A DNA stretch of 11,518 nt from Candidatus Pacearchaeota archaeon (GCA_002690445.1 NZER01000433.1:1-11518); one strand, 5' to 3'. Positions 6,434 to 11,254 are shown, numbered from the stretch's first letter. Made by a program: numbers and translations. The notes: generated by a model from the letters alone, not told the origin.

Positions 6434-6611
6434 TTTCTATACCTCTTTTTTCTTTCCATTTTTTCACCATAGTTTTCTTTTTTTCCCACATCTCTTGATG
6501 TTTTGCTTTTAAGGCTTTCTCTTTTTCGTCTATTATTTTATTGTGCGCTCTGATTTCTGCCATTTCTTTCTCATCAATCGCTTTTTTTGCAAACCTTTTC
6601 TTTTTTGTCAT
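6420..6611 (-). CDS. Small charged helical protein, unknown
   Basis: From the ATG at 6611 the frame gives 63 aa, almost entirely Lys/Glu with scattered Ala, Met and Trp, which would form a long charged helix or coiled coil. No family is recognised. AGG lies 5 nt upstream, a weak site. The frame extends upstream inside the 134-aa gene, but the ATG at 6611 is preferred. It overlaps the preceding gene by 38 nt and the next by 14 nt. Its low complexity makes it less certain than its neighbours. Confidence 0.5.
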   Translation of the reverse strand: MTKKKRFAKKAIDEKEMAEIRAHNKIIDEKEKALKAKHQEMWEKKKTMVKKWKEKRGIENGNS

Positions 6612-6978
6612 AGTACCTAGCACCTCTGAACATTGTAACAAATTCGGAATCCATAACGCATATTGTGTGTTGATTAAACCTATCCAGCAGTTTCTCTGCT
6701 AGATACTTCATAAATCTATCAATCTCAGAAGGGGTGGCTCCTATTTTGGGATAATTAATAGCTGATATTTCCCACCCAGATTCTTTATATTTACTACCAG
6801 AAACAAAAGTTATAGGAGTAACCCTAACCGGAATTATAATATCGTAGTCATCTTGTATCACCCCTATGAAGTTTTCTATTTCTTCTTGGTTGAACTTTTC
6901 ATCACTAAAAAATGTTTCACTACCCATGTATAGTTTAGACTCATAGCGATCTTCTGTCTTCGTGCTTGGTTTTTCCAT
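6574..6978 (-). CDS. 134-aa protein with a GWEI...INYPK motif, unknown
   Basis: The protein appears to alternate strands and helices: a beta segment DDYDIIIPVRVTPITFV (about 43-59), then GWEISAINYPKI, an amphipathic helix (DRFMKYLAEKLLDRF) and a strand (HTICVMDSEFVTMFR). The GWEI/INYP segment resembles small hypothetical proteins I associate with tailed phages, but no function is known to me. The ATG at 6978 lies 2 nt after the stop of the nucleotidyltransferase gene and has no good Shine-Dalgarno, so it is probably coupled to that gene. It sits in the same transcription unit as the mannose genes, without evidence that it belongs to that pathway. Confidence 0.75.
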   Translation of the reverse strand: MEKPSTKTEDRYESKLYMGSETFFSDEKFNQEEIENFIGVIQDDYDIIIPVRVTPITFVSGSKYKESGWEISAINYPKIGATPSEIDRFMKYLAEKLLDRFNQHTICVMDSEFVTMFRGARYYDKKEKVCKKSD

Positions 6979-6980
6979 GA

Positions 6981-7421
6981 TTAAATATCTTTTGCCCTAG
7001 AGATTAGACCGCTTGAGGATTCTGTTTTTTCTCCACCAACATTATATATCATACCAATTCCAAGTTCATCTTTCAAGATGTCTTCTGGAATCCCTCCCTC
7101 TTTTCTATCTCCACCATTAGCAAAAACCATACTGGTGAAAAAGTAATCGGTATAATGCTTGTAATACTCTACCCTTACGGACTCACAAACGGTTCCGTCT
7201 TTATCTACAGAGATAACAGCAGAGTCAACGCCCTTAATGTTGGATACAATCTTTAGGCGGTCTTCCTCGCTCATAAAGGGAACAGTGCCTTTTAGCCTAA
7301 CCTGCTTATCATTATTAACAATAACTATTAGCTTGTCGCCAAGAGAGGCTGCTGCCCTAATATAATCTATATGTCCACAATGTATTGGGTTAAAGAACCC
7401 AGAAATTACTACGACTCGCAC
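6981..7421 (-). CDS. HxGH nucleotidyltransferase (cytidylyltransferase-like)
   Basis: This 146-aa protein starts with the class motif SGFFNPIHCGHIDYI, giving H14-x-G16-H17. The conserved strand IVIVNND follows at about 32-38, then a GGDR segment. The C-terminal ESSSGLISRA (about 134-143) corresponds to the usual ISSTxIR phosphate-binding motif. The family transfers CMP or AMP from CTP/ATP to a phosphorylated acceptor, as in glycerol-3-phosphate cytidylyltransferase and heptose-1-phosphate adenylyltransferase. The start is GTG, with a full AAGGAGG at 7 nt (7429-7435). It overlaps the phosphomannomutase gene by 13 nt, so the two are probably made together. A sugar-1-phosphate substrate is inferred from this context; glycerol phosphate is the main alternative. 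Confidence 0.85.
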   Translation of the reverse strand: MRVVVISGFFNPIHCGHIDYIRAAASLGDKLIVIVNNDKQVRLKGTVPFMSEEDRLKIVSNIKGVDSAVISVDKDGTVCESVRVEYYKHYTDYFFTSMVFANGGDRKEGGIPEDILKDELGIGMIYNVGGEKTESSSGLISRAKDI

Positions 7422-8152
7422 AGGTTGTCCTCCTTGTTTAGTTCATCAAGTTTACTTATTACCGCCATTATATCTCTTGTCTGCTTCCAGTCTGCAACAT
7501 GATACCTCTCAGTAGCTCTACACGATATGCTATAATCATTACCTCCTCTGTCACATTTATCTCCAAAGAAAATAGTGTCGCCAATCATGTCGTTCAAAAC
7601 CTGAGACTTGTCTCTACCTTTGGGATATATATCAATGCTGATTTCTCCACCCACAACAGCTTCGATGGAGGGGAAGTTCATATTTAATTCGTTTGCTATT
7701 CTTCGTCGCTCTCCGTTTTCCTTATCCCACTGGTAATACTCAGCCCTGTCTTCTATCGAGCAGTTTCTACCAACGGTTGAGATGTTTAACATTCCAACCC
7801 TAATCTCTTTATTGCCGCTACTCTTCCCATACCACTCACTAGACCGTAGTAGGTCGTCAATTTTCATCTCCAGCTTTTTAGGTAGAGTCCAGTCACTACT
7901 CTTGCGTAACTGTTCATTTTTATAAAGTTCGTTGCCGCAGTTTTGATAAACACCATCGACTAGGTTATATATCTTAACGCCGACTTGCTCAATTGTTTTT
8001 TCTTTATCGGAACCTGTAACTAAGTAAATATTATTACCAAGTTTTAGTTGAGATTCAACCCAAGATATAAACTCATCTCGAAACTCCTTTTCCATTGGCT
8101 TTCTAGCAGGAGTTAAGGTTCCATCCACATCGAAAAGATAGCTTGTAATCAT
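7409..8152 (-). CDS. Phosphomannomutase, eukaryotic-type (HAD superfamily)
   Basis: Phosphomannomutase interconverts mannose-6-phosphate and mannose-1-phosphate through a phospho-Asp intermediate. At 247 aa it is the length of human PMM2 (246 aa). The nucleophile motif FDVDGT is at 7-12 (D8, D10). The TGSD motif is at 47-50, the substrate-binding GRNCS at 128-132 with R136, and GGEISIDIYPKG at 168-179 followed by D181-K182. The metal-binding FFGDKC and GGND follow (195-206). These are the hallmarks of the PMM (HAD-IIB cap) family, not of the ManB/AlgC family used by most bacteria. AGGA lies 6 nt before the ATG. It follows a tRNA gene and overlaps the nucleotidyltransferase by 13 nt. All catalytic positions I can place are present, so it should be active. 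Confidence 0.93.
   Translation of the reverse strand: MITSYLFDVDGTLTPARKPMEKEFRDEFISWVESQLKLGNNIYLVTGSDKEKTIEQVGVKIYNLVDGVYQNCGNELYKNEQLRKSSDWTLPKKLEMKIDDLLRSSEWYGKSSGNKEIRVGMLNISTVGRNCSIEDRAEYYQWDKENGERRRIANELNMNFPSIEAVVGGEISIDIYPKGRDKSQVLNDMIGDTIFFGDKCDRGGNDYSISCRATERYHVADWKQTRDIMAVISKLDELNKEDNLCES
7429..7435 (-). promoter_or_regulatory. Strong ribosome binding site for a GTG start
   Basis: AAGGAGG lies 7 nt before the GTG at 7421, inside the C-terminal codons of the phosphomannomutase gene. It decides the GTG start of the nucleotidyltransferase. Confidence 0.8.
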
Positions 8153-8172
8153 AATATATCCTATATGTTAAA

Positions 8173-8244
8173 TGACCTGTATGGGAGTCGAACCCATGTT
8201 GCCAGCGTGAGAGGCTGGAGTCCTAACCGCTAGACGAACAGGCC
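8173..8244 (-). tRNA. tRNA-Glu, anticodon CUC
   Basis: The 72 nt fold into a complete cloverleaf. The acceptor stem is GGCCTGT with ACAGGTC (one G-T pair), the D arm GTCT/GGAC, the anticodon stem CCAGC/GCTGG with loop CTCTCAC, the variable loop CAAC, and the T arm ATGGG-TTCGACT-CCCAT, with discriminator A. The anticodon is CUC, decoding GAG. The 3' CCA is not encoded (the next bases are TTT), so it relies on a host CCA-adding enzyme. The loop differs from a usual bacterial tRNA-Glu(UUC) by one base at position 34. It starts 5 nt after the stop of the 78-aa gene and is transcribed within the mannose operon. Confidence 0.95.
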
Positions 8245-8249
8245 AGACC

Positions 8250-8486
8250 CTAATTTATATTATTAAACCCAATTTTTGTAGGGGTGGACTGCTTGCCAAC
8301 GCTAATAAAATCGTTCTCAGTAAATAAATCTCGCGTCCTAATGTCACCATTCCACCATGCGCACTCATATTGAACAACATCATTAGCATGGATGGATACT
8401 GACATAATTTTTGCATTAATATTTTCTGTCAGCGATACTTCCGTTCCAACACTATATATGTCTAGTGTCTTTTTTCTAGCTACCAT
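8250..8486 (-). CDS. Small beta-rich protein, unknown
   Basis: This 78-aa protein has a pattern of short strands (TEVSLTENINAKIMSVSIH, VQYECAWWNG, RTRDLFTENDFI) that suggests an SH3-like barrel. The YECAWWNG segment resembles small hypothetical phage proteins. No catalytic motif or membrane segment is visible. I chose the ATG at 8486 because GGAG lies 8 nt upstream; the frame could extend only to a TTG at 8492. It overlaps the end of the isomerase gene only in its ribosome binding site, which is written in that gene's last codons. The tRNA-Glu gene begins 5 nt after its stop. Confidence 0.75.
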   Translation of the reverse strand: MVARKKTLDIYSVGTEVSLTENINAKIMSVSIHANDVVQYECAWWNGDIRTRDLFTENDFISVGKQSTPTKIGFNNIN

Positions 8487-8487
8487 A

Positions 8488-8506
8488 CTCAATTCTCCGT
8501 TCTGTC
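8488..8506 (-). repeat. Repeated gene-junction sequence, copy 2 (isomerase / 78-aa gene)
   Basis: The minus strand reads GACAGAACGGAGAATTGAG, one base different from the copy at 1892-1910. It encodes the isomerase C-terminus (DRTEN-stop) and carries the GGAG site of the next gene. Confidence 0.8.
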
Positions 8507-8977
8507 GTAGTCATCTTCGATTCTAACAATGTCGCCTTCTTGACACTTGCCGGTTTGAATTTCAACAAAAATTAAATCGTGAAGCCCATCAGATTTAACC
8601 CTATGGACATCATACTTATTAATTTTAACAATACTTCCGTGACCTATATCCCAAGATTTATTGCCAACCTGAACCGTTCCGCACCCAGATATTACGCTCC
8701 ACAGTTCATCCCTCTTGGTGTGAAGCTGTAAGCTGAGTCGCTGACCTGTCTTGACTGTTATTTTTTTTACTTTCACCTCTGGCTCATCCAGTAAGACCCG
8801 AAAAGATCCCCACGGACGGGTTTCATAGGGTTTATCTCCAGAGAAGGATGGAAGGTGAAGAAAAACCTCATCTTCCTTATCTACCTCTTCTCTGTTTGGA
8901 TTATCTTTACCACACGCCGGACATCTATCAGCGAGCGAGGTGGTAATGTATTGGCAGCAAGTATATCTGTATTGCAT
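8489..8977 (-). CDS. Mannose-6-phosphate isomerase cupin with N-terminal zinc ribbon
   Basis: This 162-aa protein matches the C-terminal isomerase domain of type II enzymes (ManC/AlgA): RPWGSF (54-59), the strand KVKKITVKTGQRLSLQLH (69-86), the metal-site stretch H86-TKRD-E91, then HR (125-126), EIQTG (139-143) and DIVRIEDDYDR to the end. It would interconvert fructose-6-phosphate and mannose-6-phosphate. The GDP-mannose pyrophosphorylase half of ManC is absent. In its place is a short N-terminal Cys cluster (C7, C8 and CPAC at 19-22) that looks like a zinc ribbon. AAGGA lies 7 nt before the ATG and a strong promoter about 30 nt before it. It heads the unit that includes the phosphomannomutase, the next enzyme in the pathway. 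The usual EHW is ELW here (L92). Confidence 0.9.
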   Translation of the reverse strand: MQYRYTCCQYITTSLADRCPACGKDNPNREEVDKEDEVFLHLPSFSGDKPYETRPWGSFRVLLDEPEVKVKKITVKTGQRLSLQLHTKRDELWSVISGCGTVQVGNKSWDIGHGSIVKINKYDVHRVKSDGLHDLIFVEIQTGKCQEGDIVRIEDDYDRTEN

Positions 8978-8987
8978 CTTTGTTTCC

Positions 8988-9197
8988 TTATATTGTGTTA
9001 CTATTGATTATATCATACGGTATAATGATTTGCAACACCTTTTCCCTTTTTCTTTCTATTCTCTTGATGTGTCTGTCGTATCTGCGTGAAAGTCTCTTGT
9101 AAAAATTATCCAGTCTGGAAAATCCAGTAGAGGGGCAAGCTGCCACCATCAATAAAGATAACAATATAGACATCCGTGCCTGTTTAAAGCCATTCAT
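8988..9197 (-). CDS. Small exported or lipid-anchored protein with basic helix
   Basis: From the ATG at 9197 (AAGGAG at 6 nt) the 69-aa product has a short basic N terminus and a hydrophobic segment (SILLSLLMVAAC). The lipobox-like VAAC ends at C21, so lipid attachment by signal peptidase II is possible. The rest is strongly basic and helical (YKRLSRRYDRHIKRIERKREK), ending with a hydrophobic IIIPYDII. It could be a spanin-like or other envelope protein; no family is recognised. An ATG at 9221 is in frame but lacks a ribosome binding site. Its 3' end contains the promoter of the isomerase gene. Confidence 0.75.
   Translation of the reverse strand: MNGFKQARMSILLSLLMVAACPSTGFSRLDNFYKRLSRRYDRHIKRIERKREKVLQIIIPYDIINSNTI
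9007..9035 (-). promoter_or_regulatory. Sigma70-like promoter before the isomerase/mannomutase unit
   Basis: The minus strand has TTGCAA (9030-9035), a 17-nt spacer and a perfect TATAAT (9007-9012), about 30 nt before the isomerase ATG. It lies inside the 3' end of the 69-aa gene. The -35 hexamer is the same as that of rIIA. Confidence 0.75.
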
Positions 9198-9223
9198 TTT
9201 ATTCTCCTTATAGAAATCCATTT

Positions 9224-9466
9224 CTATTTTGTTGAAGTTCGTAATTCTTTTCTTAGTTTGCCTACCGCCTCCTCAAGTGTTCTAATCCGCAGGAGTTGTT
9301 GCTCGTATCTCCATTCCCATTTATCCTCTATTGAGTCTAGAAACGCAGAGGAGTTGCTCTTAAGCCAATCCTTCTCTACGGCAACATGAACGGCATCTTC
9401 GGGTGGGTATTCGATAGAGTGTCTATCTACCCAACCTTCGACATAAGCCTTCTCAATTGGATTCAT
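9224..9466 (-). CDS. 80-aa soluble protein with C-terminal coiled coil, unknown
   Basis: The start ATG at 9466 has GGAG at 9 nt and lies inside the end of the lipoprotein gene (14-nt overlap). The product begins MNPIEKAYVEGWVDRH, a helix of a kind seen in small phage proteins. It has a Trp-rich middle (DKWEWRYEQ) and ends in a leucine-spaced charged helix (LLRIRTLEEAVGKLRKEL) likely to form a coiled coil. No membrane segment is seen although all neighbours are membrane proteins. Function unknown. Confidence 0.75.
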   Translation of the reverse strand: MNPIEKAYVEGWVDRHSIEYPPEDAVHVAVEKDWLKSNSSAFLDSIEDKWEWRYEQQLLRIRTLEEAVGKLRKELRTSTK

Positions 9467-9638
9467 AACTAACTTCTCCACTCGCATCAACACCAACGCC
9501 AGTGCCGATTGTCAGCTTACTATCTTGACCCTTAAATGCCGTCTTGCTTGTAACGGCGCAGCCGACTAGGTTTGACAAAATAAATCCTGCAATCATAGCA
9601 AGTAAACAGTAAGTAAAAATTTTCTTATTCTTTTCCAT
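9453..9638 (-). CDS. Small lipoprotein
   Basis: From the ATG at 9638 (GGAG at 6 nt) the 61-aa product has a classical lipoprotein signal peptide: basic MEKNKK, a hydrophobic stretch and the lipobox LVGC with C27. The mature part is only about 35 aa (AVTSKTAFKG...TIGTGVGVDASGEVSYESN), polar and Gly-rich. It would be anchored in the outer or inner membrane. Phage lipoproteins of this size include outer-membrane spanin subunits and superinfection-exclusion proteins; the sequence does not decide. The frame continues upstream to an ATG at 9710, but that would bury the signal peptide. Its start overlaps the stop of the 37-aa gene as TAATG. Confidence 0.83.
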   Translation of the reverse strand: MEKNKKIFTYCLLAMIAGFILSNLVGCAVTSKTAFKGQDSKLTIGTGVGVDASGEVSYESN

Positions 9639-9751
9639 TATAATCTCCATAAATATATAATACCTGTTCCAAATATTGTTCCACAAATGAACCCAGATAT
9701 AAAAAGCCATTTGAGTTTTGATTTATATACTGACACTGTTTCGTTACCCAT
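9638..9751 (-). CDS. 37-aa single-helix membrane protein
   Basis: This short gene runs from the ATG at 9751 to a TAA at 9640-9638 (minus strand). The product begins MGNETVSVYKSKLK and continues with one hydrophobic helix, about W15-Y33 (WLFISGFICGTIFGTGIIY), with LWRL at the C terminus. GAGG lies about 9 nt upstream. Both ends are coupled: its ATG overlaps the previous stop as TAATG, and its stop overlaps the lipoprotein start the same way. A helper of the lipoprotein or a lysis or exclusion peptide are all possible. An in-frame ATG at 9760 is less well spaced. Confidence 0.72.
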   Translation of the reverse strand: MGNETVSVYKSKLKWLFISGFICGTIFGTGIIYLWRL

Positions 9752-9855
9752 TACATACATCCTCTACTGCAAAATAAACCTACCGCTAAGGATAGGAAGA
9801 AATATAATACAGCCTTACCATAAAACTTCAGGTCATATTTTTCTATATTACTCAT
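9751..9855 (-). CDS. 34-aa single-helix membrane protein
   Basis: The ATG at 9855 has AGGA at 7 nt. The product begins MSNIEKYDLKFYGK, then has one hydrophobic helix (AVLYFFLSLAVGLFC, residues 15-29) and a short Arg-containing tail CSRGCM-stop. The stop overlaps the ATG of the next membrane gene as TAATG, and it starts 4 nt after the stop of the 47-aa gene. Coupling on both sides and a good ribosome binding site argue that it is real despite its size. Function unknown. Confidence 0.7.
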   Translation of the reverse strand: MSNIEKYDLKFYGKAVLYFFLSLAVGLFCSRGCM

Positions 9856-9859
9856 ATTG

Positions 9860-10003
9860 TTATCCTATTATTATAAGTACACCGCACATCAAAAGGGCGG
9901 CAAGGAAAAAGTAAAGTGTTATGCTCATTATTCTAGCAGAACGCTTGAGCTTGTCGTGACCTTTACTGTTTGCATTTGTATAGTCTCTGTAGCGGTTTAT
10001 CAT
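9860..10003 (-). CDS. 47-aa single-helix membrane protein
   Basis: The ATG at 10003 is preceded by AAGAGAG at 7 nt. The product has a basic, polar N-terminal half (MINRYRDYTNANSKGHDKLKR) and a C-terminal hydrophobic helix (about residues 26-47, MSITLYFFLAALLMCGVLIIIG) ending at the stop. The positive half would stay in the cytoplasm. It follows the 90-aa membrane gene after 12 nt and precedes the 34-aa gene by 4 nt. No family is recognised. Confidence 0.72.
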   Translation of the reverse strand: MINRYRDYTNANSKGHDKLKRSARIMSITLYFFLAALLMCGVLIIIG

Positions 10004-10015
10004 AATAATACTCTC

Positions 10016-10288
10016 TTAATGATTTAGGTCTATAACATATCTTATAACTAAAAGTATGTTTTTCACAATACCTGCACCTATGGCTCGGATACTGTCAAGC
10101 AAAAAGAACAACGCCGCAAGCAAAATGCCCCACAGGGTAAACTCTTTATATGCTCCGTTTATATTTATCTTATCCTCTTCTTGAGGTGGAACGCTAGGAG
10201 GCTCATATGGATTAGGTGTTTTCTTGTTAATGATTATCCACAATCCGATCTTGGTGACATATAAGGGTTCGTTCCCTCTGTCATCCAT
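10016..10288 (-). CDS. Small membrane protein, start uncertain
   Basis: The frame gives up to 90 aa. The C-terminal part has one long hydrophobic helix (LWGILLAALFFLLDS) and a weaker second one (IVKNILLVIRYVI). In front of it is a proline-rich segment (NPYEPPSVPPQEED). The ATG at 10288 has no ribosome binding site and lies 55 nt inside the upstream gene. A TTG about 16 codons later would remove most of that overlap, so the true N terminus is open. The membrane part and its place at the head of the membrane-gene run make the gene itself likely. Confidence 0.65.
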   Translation of the reverse strand: MDDRGNEPLYVTKIGLWIIINKKTPNPYEPPSVPPQEEDKININGAYKEFTLWGILLAALFFLLDSIRAIGAGIVKNILLVIRYVIDLNH

Positions 10289-10542
10289 CTAACTACTTCG
10301 TCATCTTTATCTATAGGCTCTAGTTCATCTTGCATTTGTTGTGAATAGGTGTCTTGTCCTTCTGCTTCGTAAGTGTGCAAATGGCTAAAGGTTTCCCCTA
10401 AGTCAGTATCTTCTCGAACTATATCCGCTACACGCTTTAGTACCGCCTCTACGATTTCAGACTTAGGGATATTATACCAAACCTTTTCGTCTGTCTCTAT
10501 CTCGAACGCCATGTCTAGCATGTGGTTATATTTCTTACTCAT
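10234..10542 (-). CDS. 102-aa soluble phage protein, unknown
   Basis: From the ATG at 10542 (GAGGAG at 7 nt) the product begins MSKKYNHMLDMAFEIETDEK and continues KVWYNIPKSEIVEAVLKRVADIV. This strand-then-helix arrangement looks like a small family of phage proteins of unknown role. The rest is acidic (QDELEPIDKDDEVVRW). The upstream frame is open to 10656, but that part overlaps a zinc-ribbon gene in another frame and has no start with a ribosome binding site. Its ATG is inside the 8-nt overlap ATGAGTAA with that gene. Confidence 0.78.
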   Translation of the reverse strand: MSKKYNHMLDMAFEIETDEKVWYNIPKSEIVEAVLKRVADIVREDTDLGETFSHLHTYEAEGQDTYSQQMQDELEPIDKDDEVVRWMTEGTNPYMSPRSDCG

Positions 10543-10684
10543 TTTCATACTCCTCTGGTTCTTCGGGAAGTTCATCGAAGAAGTGACCAATGTTTCTGTC
10601 ATTGCCACACTCAGGGCAATCACCACTACCTTTATTATCAAACCAATCATGCCCACAAGGGCAACTATGTGTCATGCACGCCAT
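10535..10684 (-). CDS. 49-aa zinc-ribbon protein
   Basis: The ATG at 10684 has GGAG at 6 nt, inside the end of the previous gene. The product carries CPCGHDWF (residues 8-15) and CPECGN (23-28), two Cys pairs spaced as in a short zinc ribbon, followed by an acidic tail (DELPEEPEEYENE). It ends in the shared junction ATGAGTAA with the next gene. Function unknown; such proteins are often nucleic-acid or protein adaptors. Confidence 0.78.
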   Translation of the reverse strand: MACMTHSCPCGHDWFDNKGSGDCPECGNDRNIGHFFDELPEEPEEYENE

Positions 10685-10685
10685 T

Positions 10686-11003
10686 TTATGCTCCAACCAT
10701 GCTGTTTGCTTTTCTGACTACAGCACAAGCCTTCTGTAGCTCATCTAGCAACTCGTATGATTCTGAGTAACTATATATATTGTCCTCTACGGTTAGCTCA
10801 ATGGTTTCATCAACCATATCAACCATTACAAATTCACCTTTGAATATTGTTGTTATCGTACTCTCCACGATGGGTCTATTTCGCTCCCGATAAAGCTCAT
10901 CAATATCTCCAGCATAACCATCGCATATAAACTCTGCTCTAGCTTCACCGTTCTTATCTACCTGTTCTGGGCAATCGCCGCCGCAGTATTTACAGTCATT
11001 CAT
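10686..11003 (-). CDS. 105-aa protein with N-terminal Cys cluster, unknown
   Basis: The product starts MNDCKYCGGDCPEQ, with C4, C7 and C11 in a zinc-binding-like cluster and C30 somewhat later. The middle is acidic and mixed, with two strands (ESTITTIFKGEFVMVDMV and ETIELTVEDNIYSY), and it ends in a helix (YELLDELQKACAVVRKANS). I chose the ATG at 11003, which lies in an 8-nt overlap (ATGAATGA) with the upstream gene; its GAGGG is 11 nt away. An ATG at 11036 is in frame without a site. Its last codons (VGA-stop) carry the GGAG of the next gene. Confidence 0.72.
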   Translation of the reverse strand: MNDCKYCGGDCPEQVDKNGEARAEFICDGYAGDIDELYRERNRPIVESTITTIFKGEFVMVDMVDETIELTVEDNIYSYSESYELLDELQKACAVVRKANSMVGA

Positions 11004-11160
11004 AATGTTCAAAACCCTCTGGTAAAGTAGAATCATGTATTAGTTTACTAACTTTTTCAGCACGCAACTTACTAAAAGGTCTTACAATCCAGTAAGCCAA
11101 TTCGCTAACAGGGTGTGCAATTAAGTTATGTGTCGGCCAATTCTTATATAGTTTACTCAT
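10996..11160 (-). CDS. 54-aa basic protein, unknown
   Basis: The ATG at 11160 has GGGAG at 7 nt. The product begins MSKLYKNWPTHNLIAHPVSE and continues through an aromatic helix (LAYWIVRPFSKLRAEKV) to an acidic end (LPEGFEHYE). No Cys pair or certain membrane segment is seen; the LAYWIV stretch is too short to span a membrane. Function unknown. It overlaps both neighbours by 8 nt (ATGAGTAA before, ATGAATGA after). Confidence 0.72.
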   Translation of the reverse strand: MSKLYKNWPTHNLIAHPVSELAYWIVRPFSKLRAEKVSKLIHDSTLPEGFEHYE

Positions 11161-11254
11161 TTTCAATCTCCCAACTGATTATTAACTCACAATATGGACA
11201 ATACCATGTGCCTTCACTTTGCTCATACGCTGCTTGGTGGGTACACTCACTCAT
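11153..11254 (-). CDS. 33-aa zinc-binding micro-protein
   Basis: The ATG at 11254 has AGGAGG at 6 nt, one of the best sites in the window. The product has C4-x-H6 and C19-P-x-C22 flanking a Trp-Tyr (TWYCPYCE), the pattern of half a zinc ribbon, and ends WEIENE. It overlaps the previous gene by ATGAGTGA and the next by ATGAGTAA. Despite only 33 codons, the strong site and coupling support it. Confidence 0.68.
   Translation of the reverse strand: MSECTHQAAYEQSEGTWYCPYCELIISWEIENE

Noticed and set aside
6286..6489. A frame with a hydrophobic stretch (67 codons, GTG or ATG 6459 start) that looks like a membrane protein.
   Set aside because: It lies across the 86-aa gene, whose product looks like a known phage family and has a better ribosome binding site, and across the 63-aa gene. 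The hydrophobic run is probably a frame artefact.
9001..9035. A partial inverted repeat (ATCAT...ATGAT) between the promoter hexamers of the isomerase gene, as a possible operator.
   Set aside because: The arms are only 5 bp in very AT-rich DNA, with no second copy.
9687..9914. A 75-codon plus-strand frame in a region that at first appears empty.
   Set aside because: The same stretch holds three minus-strand micro-genes with ribosome binding sites and coupled stops/starts, which explain it better.
10543..10656. An N-terminal extension of the 102-aa protein containing a hydrophobic segment.
   Set aside because: It has no ribosome binding site and overlaps a zinc-ribbon gene in another frame; the ATG at 10542 has GAGGAG at 7 nt.
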